Assembly (NCBI GenBank): GCA_017463255.1
Contig: JAFTPP010000032.1
Coordinates: forward strand, 248,001-312,000
DNA length: 64,000 nt
Direction of reading: 5' to 3'
Source: Lachnospiraceae bacterium
GTDB taxonomy: Bacteria; Bacillota; Clostridia; Lachnospirales; Lachnospiraceae
This document shows, piece after piece, positions 35,594 through 44,179 of the stretch (position 1 is its first letter; each line of letters starts with the position of its first letter). A program made the position numbers and the translations under genes. The notes below the pieces were generated by a model. It saw only the letters and a list, made by a program, of their open reading frames with translations, was not told the origin of the DNA and made no database searches.

Positions 35594-35660
35594 AGAGATT
35601 TGTTTACAAATCTCTTGCGCCGAGCGCGGTCGTTTACGACAACTTCCATTCGCGCGAGTG
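35594..35660. repeat. GC-rich cluster of short palindromes in the pheS leader
   Basis: Between the T-box terminator and the pheS ribosome site lie a 22-bp perfect palindrome (35594-35615), GCGC-CGA-GCGC (35617-35627), a 12-bp palindrome GTCGTTTACGAC (35629-35640) and CGCGCG near 35651. The composition differs sharply from the AT-rich surroundings, suggesting an inserted repeat element. Confidence 0.5.
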
Positions 35661-35699
35661 TGCATTTATCCTGATGTTTTTTATTTGAAAAAATAAAAA

Positions 35700-35730
35700 A
35701 CATCCCTTACTGTATCACTACAGTAAGGGA
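35700..35730 (-). terminator. T-box-controlled terminator before pheS
   Basis: A 12-bp perfect stem (35703-35714 with 35719-35730) and 4-nt loop, followed on the minus strand by TTTTTTATTTTTT. The competing antiterminator uses the T-box sequence at 35741-35755. Confidence 0.92.
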
Positions 35731-35955
35731 CGAAATATTTCCGCGGTACCACCCTAATTCCTAACATGGCTCTCATTCTATGCGTAACGTGCATCTACGT
35801 CGGACTCTAATAAATATAATCAACATAATTCAAATCCGCTGCTCCGGTGGGAAATTCAATCAGTACCTGAACTTAAGAAGGCTTTCAGCCGGTGACCCTC
35901 TCTCTCTGATAGAAAGTACATCTCTACTTAACACTTTCATAGCATTTTTCTTTTC
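35703..35955 (-). promoter_or_regulatory. T-box riboswitch leader of pheST
   Basis: On the minus strand the leader contains the conserved AGGGTGGTACCGCGG (35755-35741), the T-box that pairs with the CCA end of uncharged tRNA. An AG-bulge-like segment CTATCAGAGAG lies near the 5' end, and an intrinsic terminator at the 3' end. The specifier should be a Phe codon; a TTC at 35853-35851 in GAATTTCCC is the likeliest candidate, but the stem I fold was not computed. Uncharged tRNA-Phe would stabilise the antiterminator and raise pheST expression. Confidence 0.95.
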
Positions 35956-35961
35956 TTTGTT

Positions 35962-35990
35962 ATTTTAGTGAAGGAATCGTGTTCTGTCAA
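35962..35990 (-). promoter_or_regulatory. promoter of the pheST T-box leader
   Basis: On the minus strand TTGACA (35990-35985), a 17-nt spacer and TAAAAT (35967-35962). Confidence 0.85.
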
Positions 35991-36000
35991 GTACTTTTCA

Positions 36001-37974
36001 TTAAAACCCGGGCTTGATTACAAAATTCATAAAGGTTCCATCTTCAGTATATATTGCATATATAGGTGTACTGATTTCCTGAATCCCCAGACTTGAACCA
36101 ACCAAAAGATACCCTGAATTATATGCAATTGGATAAACATCTGCAACAATCTCCATATGCTCACCTTTAGCATAGTGACGCAATGGTGCACGCATATCTT
36201 TCCAAGTACATATCTTACCGGTCGCTATATCTAAAGAACACATTTCAGGGAAACCTTCAAAGAAGATTATATTTTGAGACATAACTAATTCCATAAAATG
36301 AGAATAATCATCATATTCACCATTCTCCAAAGGAATATGCTCTACACTTTGCTTTGATGGTTCATCGATTGGAATTGTAACTATAACAAATTCCTCTATT
36401 GTTGTGTAATTGCGATAATAATAAATAACTTTTACTTCATTGCTCTCAAAATCAGTATAAATATCTCTGAATTGCTTATATATCTCATCTTCCACTAAAA
36501 AGTCAATCATCACATCATTTACCAAAGACTCATCACCATAATAAATATCATACTGTTTTGTTATACTTCCAACATCCTCATACATTACAGTATCATCAGA
36601 GCTTGATAATTCTGTATAATAATACCCGTAATATTCGTTACTTTCATCAGAAAAAGAAAAAATCTCATTGGTCGATGGTACATAGATAACCGTATCTATT
36701 TCTTTCTCGTAAATACTATTATTTTTAAACACTATGGCATCTGCATGTTCTCTCAAAACATCTTCCAAAGTTTTATAAACAACATATTCTTGGGTCTGCA
36801 TATAATTTTCGTTAATTTTTTCCTCATTAGATTCAACAGTATAACTTATTCTTTCACCTGTTGCTAAATTTATTTGATATGACCCTCTTTCATTGTGATA
36901 AATAATATAATCATCAGAAAAGACTGTCTTATATGTTGGATCACAAGCTTTTAAACCCAATACATAAGAATACTGATTTGATAACGCTAATGTATCAATG
37001 GACTGTGCTAACTTATCCTCTAGCGAAATTGTAATAATTGCAAAATACTCATATAATTCACTATTATTGCAATAATATAAGAGTTTTACTTCATTGGAAT
37101 CAAAATCTGTATAAGCATCACAGAACAAATAATATTGATTATACGAAATATATAAATCAAATTGCAATTCTACATCTTGCAACAACAAATCACCATCATA
37201 TTTAATATCAAGTGTTCCATCCTCGTTATTAACATAAATTTCGGTCAAATCAGAATTACTTATCCATTGCATGCTATATTGTCCTGTAACATCTGTATCC
37301 CGAACCATACCTATATTCATTTTAGGTTTATCAAAGCTATCTTCATATGGGGTTAGACTTATATCCTCTTCTGTTTTTGTCTCATTTAACCAATTTTTCA
37401 TCTGTTCATAACCTTGTTTGTACAAATCCAACATTGTAATGTCGGATGGCACATATTCAACATATACACCATTTTTCTCAATAAATATTAATGGGTTATT
37501 GTCTGTATCAAACGTGGTCTTAAATGATAAAGTTTCACTCTTGCTAACACCTAGATTTACACGCTCTCTTTCAAAGACTTCATAAACATATTCAGCCAAT
37601 TGTTCTGCCTGAATTTCTGTATCAACATATCCCATGATTGTTTTTTTGAACACATCTTTTGTACAGGTTGTAAAATTAATATTCTTATAACCCAGTGCTT
37701 CAAACATTCCTTGAACATAATATATGTCATTAAATGATTCTGCTTTATTATGCAATTGCAAGTCTATTTGTGAATATATTATATTCGAATCAGTGTCATA
37801 TGTACTAACTATGCTGTACGAATCAACATTGAATATCACGGAATATTCTCTGATTACATGTTCAACCAAAAATTCCTCTACTTCCTCAGTCGACATAGCC
37901 TCATTCTTCCTACCACATGCTATTAATGTCCACAATACACAAAATAGAATAATTAATAATTTGTATTTTTTCAT
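36001..37974 (-). CDS. lipoprotein downstream of a BlaI/BlaR1-like pair
   Basis: The 657-residue product has a lipoprotein signal ending LIAC (Cys20 region, MKKYKLLIILFCVLW). The mature part holds two related segments. One is at about 250-330 (DVELQFDLYISYNQYYLFCDAYTD, then FDSNEVKLLYYC). The other is at about 480-560 (MIDFLVEDEIYKQF, then FESNEVKVIYYYRNY). The C-terminal part resembles a beta-propeller-type reporter protein (GYLLVGSSLG). I recognise no named family. It starts 14 nt after the M56 peptidase gene in the same operon, so it may be a target, ligand or partner of that sensor. AGAGG precedes the ATG. Confidence 0.78.
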   Translation of the reverse strand: MKKYKLLIILFCVLWTLIACGRKNEAMSTEEVEEFLVEHVIREYSVIFNVDSYSIVSTYDTDSNIIYSQIDLQLHNKAESFNDIYYVQGMFEALGYKNINFTTCTKDVFKKTIMGYVDTEIQAEQLAEYVYEVFERERVNLGVSKSETLSFKTTFDTDNNPLIFIEKNGVYVEYVPSDITMLDLYKQGYEQMKNWLNETKTEEDISLTPYEDSFDKPKMNIGMVRDTDVTGQYSMQWISNSDLTEIYVNNEDGTLDIKYDGDLLLQDVELQFDLYISYNQYYLFCDAYTDFDSNEVKLLYYCNNSELYEYFAIITISLEDKLAQSIDTLALSNQYSYVLGLKACDPTYKTVFSDDYIIYHNERGSYQINLATGERISYTVESNEEKINENYMQTQEYVVYKTLEDVLREHADAIVFKNNSIYEKEIDTVIYVPSTNEIFSFSDESNEYYGYYYTELSSSDDTVMYEDVGSITKQYDIYYGDESLVNDVMIDFLVEDEIYKQFRDIYTDFESNEVKVIYYYRNYTTIEEFVIVTIPIDEPSKQSVEHIPLENGEYDDYSHFMELVMSQNIIFFEGFPEMCSLDIATGKICTWKDMRAPLRHYAKGEHMEIVADVYPIAYNSGYLLVGSSLGIQEISTPIYAIYTEDGTFMNFVIKPGF

Positions 37975-37987
37975 CTAACAATTCCTC

Positions 37988-39364
37988 TTAATTCCACTCA
38001 ACTTCTATCTCATCAAAATGAATCTTATATTTTCCGGGATTTTTAACAATAAAATAATACTCGTCTTCCGGTATTCCTCCCGTATTAAGTTCAAAAGATG
38101 CTTCTCCTTCCATCTGTGAAGCGTCAATACTAACCGTATACCTTTCATTCAAATCAGATGCTAACATAAGTCCCACCTGAATATCCTCAGTTATGGGAAA
38201 CCATGAAACATTACACTGTATTTTAGTTTTTCCCGGAATAATATAATGTGGTTCTCCATAAGTGATATACCGGTGTTGCCACATCCCTTCATCATACCAC
38301 TCACTTCTTGTTTCAAGAAAACCGCTTCTATCCCACTTAAAGCCATACATTGTGTCAGATTTTCTTGTAATCCATAGTCCAGTGGTTATTACACCCATTG
38401 ATAAAATAAGTAAAATGGAAATGACCCAAGGGCAATATAACCTTTTGTACTTAGTCATATATCCACCTTTAATGACTAACAAACGCTTCTTCAAATTATC
38501 TTTATCACTAACTAATGCATTTACCATACGAACAGGTTTTTGATGGTTATTCACCTTAATAGAATGTAACAGTAATATTCCGTATTCGTTTCGTTCATCA
38601 TCATTTAAAAAGTATACAACCTTTTCATCACAGGCCAATTCACCATATTGAATCATATCACGATACACATATGGCATGAGTGGTACAAACCAATACACAC
38701 CATGCAATACAATAAAAAAAAGATGTAACCATAAATCCTTATTCTTAATATGCATTAATTCATGTTGAATAGAGCATGTAAGTGCGTTTTTTTCAGAATT
38801 ATTGCACATTAACATAGATTCAGGAATTAATATTCTTGGACTAAAAAAACCTAGTGCAATCGGCGTAGACAAACCACTCATAGAGTAAATTTTTACATTC
38901 CCTTTAACATCCAATTGTTTTTTGTATACTTTTAAAAGTGAATCTAAATGCTCATTCAAACAAGTTTTGTTATGTGAGAAATACTGAACAGTTTTAAAAT
39001 AGCCAACCAGATTAAACACATAATATAGAATCATTCCGATCAACCAAACAACAAAAATACCGGCAACAATCACACCTCTTTGCTTAGAATCAATACTATA
39101 ATCAAGATATAATTCAATTCTTTCAGATAATGTATTATTCTTAGTTCCAACACGATTCACTGTTCTTTGATATATATTTTGTAACACATTGCTCATTACA
39201 TAAACAAACGGAAACAGATAGAATATAAAATGCATTTTGAACAACCGATATTGCCATTTTGCACTAAAAGTATAATAAATGCTTTTTTTCATAATACAAA
39301 AAACAAGATATACAGACATTCCCGTAAGCGCCATGCTTATGATTAACCAAAGAAATCGCTCCAT
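37988..39364 (-). CDS. BlaR1/MecR1-like M56 membrane metallopeptidase
   Basis: M56 proteins sense an external signal and cleave the partner BlaI-type repressor. The 458-residue protein has N-terminal membrane helices, the zinc motif HELMH at 201-205 with ELACDEKV downstream as further ligands, and a last membrane helix near 305-330. The remaining extracytoplasmic part, about 120 residues, has no penicillin-binding fold and no SxxK-type active site. The ligand is therefore probably not a beta-lactam. It starts 23 nt after the repressor gene, with AAAGGAG before the ATG, and ends 14 nt before a lipoprotein gene. Confidence 0.87.
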   Translation of the reverse strand: MERFLWLIISMALTGMSVYLVFCIMKKSIYYTFSAKWQYRLFKMHFIFYLFPFVYVMSNVLQNIYQRTVNRVGTKNNTLSERIELYLDYSIDSKQRGVIVAGIFVVWLIGMILYYVFNLVGYFKTVQYFSHNKTCLNEHLDSLLKVYKKQLDVKGNVKIYSMSGLSTPIALGFFSPRILIPESMLMCNNSEKNALTCSIQHELMHIKNKDLWLHLFFIVLHGVYWFVPLMPYVYRDMIQYGELACDEKVVYFLNDDERNEYGILLLHSIKVNNHQKPVRMVNALVSDKDNLKKRLLVIKGGYMTKYKRLYCPWVISILLILSMGVITTGLWITRKSDTMYGFKWDRSGFLETRSEWYDEGMWQHRYITYGEPHYIIPGKTKIQCNVSWFPITEDIQVGLMLASDLNERYTVSIDASQMEGEASFELNTGGIPEDEYYFIVKNPGKYKIHFDEIEVEWN

Positions 39365-39387
39365 ACTTACTCCTTTTACACATAGTA

Positions 39388-39774
39388 CTATTTCAATTCC
39401 TTAAACCATTTTTCTAATTCTTCTACTTCTGTTGAATCTAAACCTTTTCCACCGCTCAAAGCCACCAAAAACTTCTTAATGGAATTATCAAAACCGGTTT
39501 TCAAAACACACATTGCTCTTTTTTGTTCATATTCTTCATAAGTCATTTTGGGATAATAAACATATATTTTTCCTTTTGATTCAGCTTTGATAAGTCCTTT
39601 CATTTCAAGACGCTTTAAAAAAGTATTCAGTGTATTTAACTTCCAATCCTTACCCTGACCTTCAAAATGTTCCATTATGCTCTTTGTAATTATTTCAGTC
39701 TCATTAGAACATCCCCATATATATTGCATAATCTCAAATTCTGTTTCAGATAACTCTTTAAATTCCCTGTTCAT
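39388..39774 (-). CDS. BlaI/MecI/CopY family repressor
   Basis: A 128-residue winged-helix repressor: LSETEFEIMQYIWG, then LNTFLKRLEMKGLIKAESKGKIYVYYP, the classic BlaI DNA-binding domain, followed by a C-terminal dimerisation helix region. It is inactivated in this family by cleavage by the partner M56 peptidase, encoded next. I start at ATG 39774; AAAGGA is 10 nt upstream of it, whereas the ATG at 39783 practically overlaps that site. Two CTAC-N6-GTAG dyads flank the promoter, fitting autoregulation. Confidence 0.92.
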   Translation of the reverse strand: MNREFKELSETEFEIMQYIWGCSNETEIITKSIMEHFEGQGKDWKLNTLNTFLKRLEMKGLIKAESKGKIYVYYPKMTYEEYEQKRAMCVLKTGFDNSIKKFLVALSGGKGLDSTEVEELEKWFKELK

Positions 39775-39794
39775 TACTACCATTTCCTTTCATT

Positions 39795-39808
39795 CTACAC
39801 TGCTGTAG
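39795..39808. promoter_or_regulatory. operator-like dyad 1 of the BlaI-type repressor
   Basis: CTAC-ACTGCT-GTAG, symmetric as CTACA-CTGC-TGTAG, placed just downstream of the -10 near the transcript start. It contains the TACA...TGTA pattern typical of BlaI/MecI operators. Confidence 0.65.
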
Positions 39809-39815
39809 TGATTAT

Positions 39816-39844
39816 ATTTTAAAATCTTACAAACTATTTGTCAA
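39816..39844 (-). promoter_or_regulatory. promoter of the blaI-like operon
   Basis: On the minus strand TTGACA (39844-39839), a 17-nt spacer and TAAAAT (39821-39816), sitting exactly between the two dyads. Confidence 0.8.
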
Positions 39845-39849
39845 TGTTC

Positions 39850-39869
39850 ATTCTACAATATCGTAGAAT
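39850..39869. promoter_or_regulatory. operator-like dyad 2 of the BlaI-type repressor
   Basis: ATTCTAC-AATATC-GTAGAAT, 7-bp perfect arms, just upstream of the -35. It shares the CTAC-N6-GTAG core with dyad 1. Confidence 0.65.
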
Positions 39870-39876
39870 ACCTTTT

Positions 39877-39916
39877 AAAAAAAAGACTGAGTATGAAGTT
39901 TTCTATACTCAGTCTA
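39877..39916 (-). terminator. terminator of the spoIID-like to NlpC-like operon
   Basis: An 11-bp perfect stem AGACTGAGTAT/ATACTCAGTCT followed on the minus strand by eight T residues. Confidence 0.92.
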
Positions 39917-39930
39917 AATTAATTTCTGAT

Positions 39931-40563
39931 TTAAAACCCTACGCTCCTCTTACAAAGCATACATAACTGACATACGCTTTTTACCTTCATATCAAACGAT
40001 AAATGGTCAAAAAAACGATGGTCTACATTACGCTTATCCATAACCTTTCGTATGTCACCTTTATAAACCAGGTTATCACTTAAAAGTGTAACTAACTCAT
40101 CGGGCTTATACTTATGGCATGGTTTTGTAAGCGGATATCCTAAATGTTTTAAAATATGCATAATAAACTCAATGCAGGTAAAGGTCTTTCTTACACGGAA
40201 CCCTCTAATCACCGGATAAGTTAACACTGAAAAAAGATTATAGACATATTCCGGATCATTTTTGATTCTTTGAATCACATTTCTCATTCTATAATATTCA
40301 TCTGCGCTTACTTCCAGTTTAAATATCATAACAGGAACCTTTTTGTCCTTATTTAAGGTATAACTGGAATATGATTCCCTAACTAACTTACCTAATAAAA
40401 CCGCATGATAATTTGGTCTTGCAAAGGCATATATTTCTTTTAGGTCTTTATCAAAACTGATAGCTGCATGATTGTATGTTGTTTTTCCCAGTTTTCGAAT
40501 ACATCCTGCAAACTTGGTTGGTGTTTGCGATATTACGATGTAAACAGCTTTCATTTCACTCAT
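39931..40563 (-). CDS. permuted papain-fold (NlpC/P60-like) hypothetical protein
   Basis: The 210-residue protein has no signal peptide. TYNHAAISFDKDLKEIYAFAR near residue 30-50 and FTCIEFIMHILKHLGYPL near 128-145 resemble the His and Cys blocks of circularly permuted NlpC/P60 (YiiX/LRAT-like) enzymes, with His before Cys. The C-terminus is Cys-rich (CQLCMLCKRS). Such folds include amidases, acyltransferases and peptidases; the reaction here is unknown. It is the last gene of the operon, starting 2 nt after the mannanase stop, so the two are tightly coupled. Confidence 0.75.
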   Translation of the reverse strand: MSEMKAVYIVISQTPTKFAGCIRKLGKTTYNHAAISFDKDLKEIYAFARPNYHAVLLGKLVRESYSSYTLNKDKKVPVMIFKLEVSADEYYRMRNVIQRIKNDPEYVYNLFSVLTYPVIRGFRVRKTFTCIEFIMHILKHLGYPLTKPCHKYKPDELVTLLSDNLVYKGDIRKVMDKRNVDHRFFDHLSFDMKVKSVCQLCMLCKRSVGF

Positions 40564-40565
40564 TC

Positions 40566-41705
40566 TTATTCCTCAAATACAGAGCACATTACTGATGTTT
40601 CTTTAATTCCATTGGTTCCGTTAATAAATACTTCACCCCAATCAGGAGAAAGTACGCTTCCGTCCCATTCAGTGGCAAGATCAAGATATTCCACTCCACC
40701 ACCGTTACCTTTCCATGACCAAGCCATATATCCGATTGCATTATCAACACAATACTGCATTAAATATCCTTCGTCCACATCACCATCAGTATGTGTATAA
40801 CCAAATTCACCTACACATACGCATAAGTCACGGCTTGTTGCATATTCTAAATTTTTCTTGATTTTATCATCAGTACCGCCGGCTGTTCCATACATATGAA
40901 TGGAGAACATTACGTTTTCCAAAGGATCAGCGGCAAGTACCTCTTCCCCTTTTTCTTTAATACATTTAGCATACTGGCCCCATCCGCAGCAATCAATCAT
41001 AATCGTATGGGAAAGACCTGCTTCTCTTAACATTCCGATTGCTTCTGTATATGCTTCAGCCCATGTTTTACTACGTTCACCGCCCCATTCATTTGCAATA
41101 TTAATAATGACATAATCTTCTTCACCGATTAATACATCCTTAATAAATACAAAATACTGTGCACATGCAATCAACGATTCCGTGTCTGTATAGCCTGTTG
41201 CATCGTGAACTTCAAGAACTGCAACCATTTTCTTTTCTTTACAATAATCAATAATTTTCTCAACATCCTTTGCTGAGTTCATAGACCACTGGGCACCATT
41301 GGATAAAACAATTCTTACTGAATTACAACCCGTATCAGCAATAGCATCTAAGGAAGTTTCAAGTTGACTGGTAAACCATGTATGCGAATGATTCACACCT
41401 CTTAAAATAAAAGGATTACCATTGGCATCATACAGAGTGGTTCCATCCACATAAAAGCCCATTTGTTCTTTTAACGATTCCACATCAATAGCCGGAGTTG
41501 CATCTTCTGAATCACTGCCATCATCGGTGTTGTCATTATCTGTACCTTCGTCAGTTGAATCAGTAGTATCTCCTTCTACGTTAACATCCTGTGAAACCTC
41601 CGGTTCTACATTACTATCCTCTTTTTTACCGCACGCCGTAATAAGCATCATGGCACAGAGAACTGTAACGAACAATACTCCAAGTTTTTTGAATAATTTT
41701 TGCAT
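40566..41705 (-). CDS. GH5 family glycoside hydrolase lipoprotein, probable beta-mannanase (subfamily 8-like)
   Basis: The 379-residue protein has a lipoprotein signal (lipobox LITAC), an Asp/Thr-rich tether (about 28-75) and a GH5 barrel beginning GFYVDGTTLYDANGNPFILRG. The acid/base Glu is in INIANEWGG and the nucleophile Glu in VGEFGY. VRIVLSNGAQW, MVAVLEVHDATGYTD, FSIHMYGTAGG and MAWSWKGNGGG closely follow what I know of GH5_8 beta-mannanases, so endo-1,4-beta-mannanase is the best call. A cellulase is less likely. The enzyme would be tethered outside the membrane to cut mannans near the cell. GGAGG precedes the ATG. No sugar transporter is adjacent. Confidence 0.88.
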   Translation of the reverse strand: MQKLFKKLGVLFVTVLCAMMLITACGKKEDSNVEPEVSQDVNVEGDTTDSTDEGTDNDNTDDGSDSEDATPAIDVESLKEQMGFYVDGTTLYDANGNPFILRGVNHSHTWFTSQLETSLDAIADTGCNSVRIVLSNGAQWSMNSAKDVEKIIDYCKEKKMVAVLEVHDATGYTDTESLIACAQYFVFIKDVLIGEEDYVIINIANEWGGERSKTWAEAYTEAIGMLREAGLSHTIMIDCCGWGQYAKCIKEKGEEVLAADPLENVMFSIHMYGTAGGTDDKIKKNLEYATSRDLCVCVGEFGYTHTDGDVDEGYLMQYCVDNAIGYMAWSWKGNGGGVEYLDLATEWDGSVLSPDWGEVFINGTNGIKETSVMCSVFEE

Positions 41706-41720
41706 TTGTAACCCTCCAAA

Positions 41721-42566
41721 TTATTTATTTCTATTCCGTAAATTTCTAATCACCGGAAAATGTGCCAGAGTTTCATCAAACATACTGTTAAACTCAGCAC
41801 CTAAAATCATAATATACATACAAATGTACAACCATATCATAATAATTATTATGGTCGTAAGACTTCCATACATGCCTAATCCTCCAAAAGTATCAATATA
41901 TAAGGAAAAGACAAAAGAAAATACAATCCACCCTATGGATGTAAAGCAGGCACCAAAAATCTGGCTTTTAAACTTAGGCCGCTTATTCGGGAGCCATACA
42001 TACAAAAGTACCGTAAATATGGTCAGCACAATCCAAACAATAATATATCTTAAATTCATTATGATGGAAAGAAGCATATATAAATGCGGAATGTAAGTAT
42101 GTATCATCTCCATAATTACATTTGCAAACACCATAAATATCAAAGACAAAATAATCATAACCAATATGATTAGTGTATATATACTGGCACGTAAACGAAG
42201 CATAAAATAATTACGTGTCTCTTCTACTTCATTCACAGCATTCATAGCCCGCATCATAGCTAAAATACCTTTTGCAGCTGACCATATGGTAATAATGGCA
42301 GTAACTGAAACAAGTGCCACCGATTTACCATAAATCTCGTTAATCAGATTCACCGCAAAAGAATCCATGGACATCGGTAAAATATCCGTTACCGCTCTCA
42401 TCAAATCCGCCTCTCGTATAGGGGTAAAAGGCAAAATGGAACACATCAAAATAATAAACGGAATCAGTGACAAAAATATAAAAAAAGCTGCACTGGAAGC
42501 ATGGGCTCCAACATTATCCTTTTTTAACTCGGATAAAAATGACCTGATAATCTTATATGCACGCAT
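41721..42566 (-). CDS. YihY/virulence factor BrkB family membrane protein
   Basis: The 281-residue protein has about six membrane helices and the family pattern: HASSAAFFIFLSLIPFIILM near the start, SAAKGILAMMRAMNAVNE in the middle, and the C-terminal segment GSLTTIIIIMIWLYICMYIMILGAEFN. The family was once called ribonuclease BN by mistake. Its real function is unresolved; transport has been proposed. It starts 4 nt after the SpoIID-like gene and ends 15 nt before the mannanase gene, so it is internal to the operon. Confidence 0.9.
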   Translation of the reverse strand: MRAYKIIRSFLSELKKDNVGAHASSAAFFIFLSLIPFIILMCSILPFTPIREADLMRAVTDILPMSMDSFAVNLINEIYGKSVALVSVTAIITIWSAAKGILAMMRAMNAVNEVEETRNYFMLRLRASIYTLIILVMIILSLIFMVFANVIMEMIHTYIPHLYMLLSIIMNLRYIIVWIVLTIFTVLLYVWLPNKRPKFKSQIFGACFTSIGWIVFSFVFSLYIDTFGGLGMYGSLTTIIIIMIWLYICMYIMILGAEFNSMFDETLAHFPVIRNLRNRNK

Positions 42567-42570
42567 ATCG

Positions 42571-44160
42571 TTAAACCACCTCGATTAACATAGTTCCCTG
42601 ATAAAAGAAATCTAAAATATCGTTATAACTCATTCCCATGTCCGCCATGTTTTTAGCACCGTTCTGACTCATGCCAACTCCATGACCATGTCCACCGCCT
42701 GTCAACGTATACTCTAATACAATACCATTCTCCACGGTATTTGTCACTACAAAAAAGGCGCTGGGTATTAACTTTTCACATTTAGCAAGGCTTCCGTTAT
42801 TGGTTACAACACTGCTAAGTGAATTACAGAGAATATAACGGATATTATTTTGACCATTAATTACATATGAGGCATTTTCACCTTCAATACTTAAGGTCAT
42901 GGCATAACCGCTTGCTGCTCTTTTTATCACTTCAATGTTAGTGATACTCCCCGGATTTACAAAGGTATCTTTGGTACAGGTAATACTGCCGTCCCCATTA
43001 TTTTTCCTATCTATAATTCTATCATAAATCACATCAGGATTTACGGTTACAGTATAGTTCCATCTATAGTAGTTTTCATTTTTTTCAAATGAATCTGTTT
43101 CAAGGGATGATAATTCTATCCATTCGCGGAATACAGTTTCCTCACTATAGTTCATGGTGTTTTGCAATAAATCGGAATCGCCCTGCATATTGCCGGCTTC
43201 AACCGCAAGCTGTCTATATCCACTAACACTAATATCTGAATTGTTTAAATATGAAATATTACTCATACTCCAAACTTCTTCATCTGCGCCAATGCCACAA
43301 GACGTTGAATAATAATATGTTTTTGCCAGAGTATCTCCGTAAAACATAAACATTCCTTTTGTCTCATCAACAGCACGATTCGTAGTTTCCTGCCATTCAA
43401 TATTATTATAAACCTGATGATTCGAACTATCCGAAACGTCCGCATTAAAATCTTTAAGATCGGAATGAAGCATACGTTCATAAGCATAAGTACGGGCAGA
43501 TATCGCCTGTGCTTTTAATGCTTCCAACGGATAATATGACGGCATTTCACTGGGAACCACAGAATATAAATAGGTTTCAATGTCAACTTCATTAACAATA
43601 CAAAGTCCTTTTTCTTTTTGTGTAATTTCAAAAAATCCTGAATACTGTGGAATTCCCTGTGCTCTTGTAACACTTAACAATTCTATTTTTCCGGTATTAT
43701 CAGTAGGCTTTACAAATACGGTGTAATCGTTTTCATAGGTTCCTGAAGTTAAAGTCACAACATCTCCGGCACTATATTCTTTTATCGAATTCTCTGTTTG
43801 AATTGTAAAATCAACATCTGAAGTAATTTTAATTATCTCATGATATACAGAACTGTAATTCGTATCATATAAAAGCACACGAATATCTCTCTTACTAAGA
43901 GCACTTAATACTTCTCTAACTGCTTCTTCATCATGAATCATTTCACTTTCGTTTGTATTATTAGAAACATTTTCATTTGGGTTTAAACCCGCAGGCGGTT
44001 GTTCATCCGTTGTATCTGATACCTCTTCTTGAGACAATACACTTTCATTTTCTGTTTTATCAGAAGTCCAAAATATAAATTCCCTTACAAAAAATATACA
44101 CAGTGCTGCAACTGCAATCAGTAATATATAAATGGAAAGCTTTTTATTTTTTTCAGTCAT
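42571..44160 (-). CDS. SpoIID/LytB domain protein
   Basis: The 529-residue product has an N-terminal membrane anchor (about 8-30, YILLIAVAALCIFFV), a Thr/Glu/Asn-rich spacer, and a SpoIID/LytB domain: EVDIETYLYSVVPSEMPSYYPLEALKAQAISARTYA spread over about 200-235, then CGIGADEEVW and, at the C-terminus, GGGHGHGVGMSQNGAKNMA. SpoIID is a lytic transglycosylase that acts in engulfment, and LytB-like relatives modify wall lytic enzymes. The linked genes are not sporulation genes, so a vegetative wall role is also possible. I start at ATG 44160, following AAAGGAG. It is the first gene of a four-gene operon, directly after the 6S RNA terminator. Confidence 0.9.
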   Translation of the reverse strand: MTEKNKKLSIYILLIAVAALCIFFVREFIFWTSDKTENESVLSQEEVSDTTDEQPPAGLNPNENVSNNTNESEMIHDEEAVREVLSALSKRDIRVLLYDTNYSSVYHEIIKITSDVDFTIQTENSIKEYSAGDVVTLTSGTYENDYTVFVKPTDNTGKIELLSVTRAQGIPQYSGFFEITQKEKGLCIVNEVDIETYLYSVVPSEMPSYYPLEALKAQAISARTYAYERMLHSDLKDFNADVSDSSNHQVYNNIEWQETTNRAVDETKGMFMFYGDTLAKTYYYSTSCGIGADEEVWSMSNISYLNNSDISVSGYRQLAVEAGNMQGDSDLLQNTMNYSEETVFREWIELSSLETDSFEKNENYYRWNYTVTVNPDVIYDRIIDRKNNGDGSITCTKDTFVNPGSITNIEVIKRAASGYAMTLSIEGENASYVINGQNNIRYILCNSLSSVVTNNGSLAKCEKLIPSAFFVVTNTVENGIVLEYTLTGGGHGHGVGMSQNGAKNMADMGMSYNDILDFFYQGTMLIEVV

Positions 44161-44179
44161 AGAAACTCCTTTCAAAATA

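Noticed and set aside
35571..35703. A 44-codon N-terminal extension of pheS
   Set aside because: It runs into the T-box terminator stem, and AGGAGG sits right before ATG 35571.
37988..38400. Beta-lactam sensor domain in the M56 protein
   Set aside because: The C-terminal region is too short and has no SxxK or related active site.
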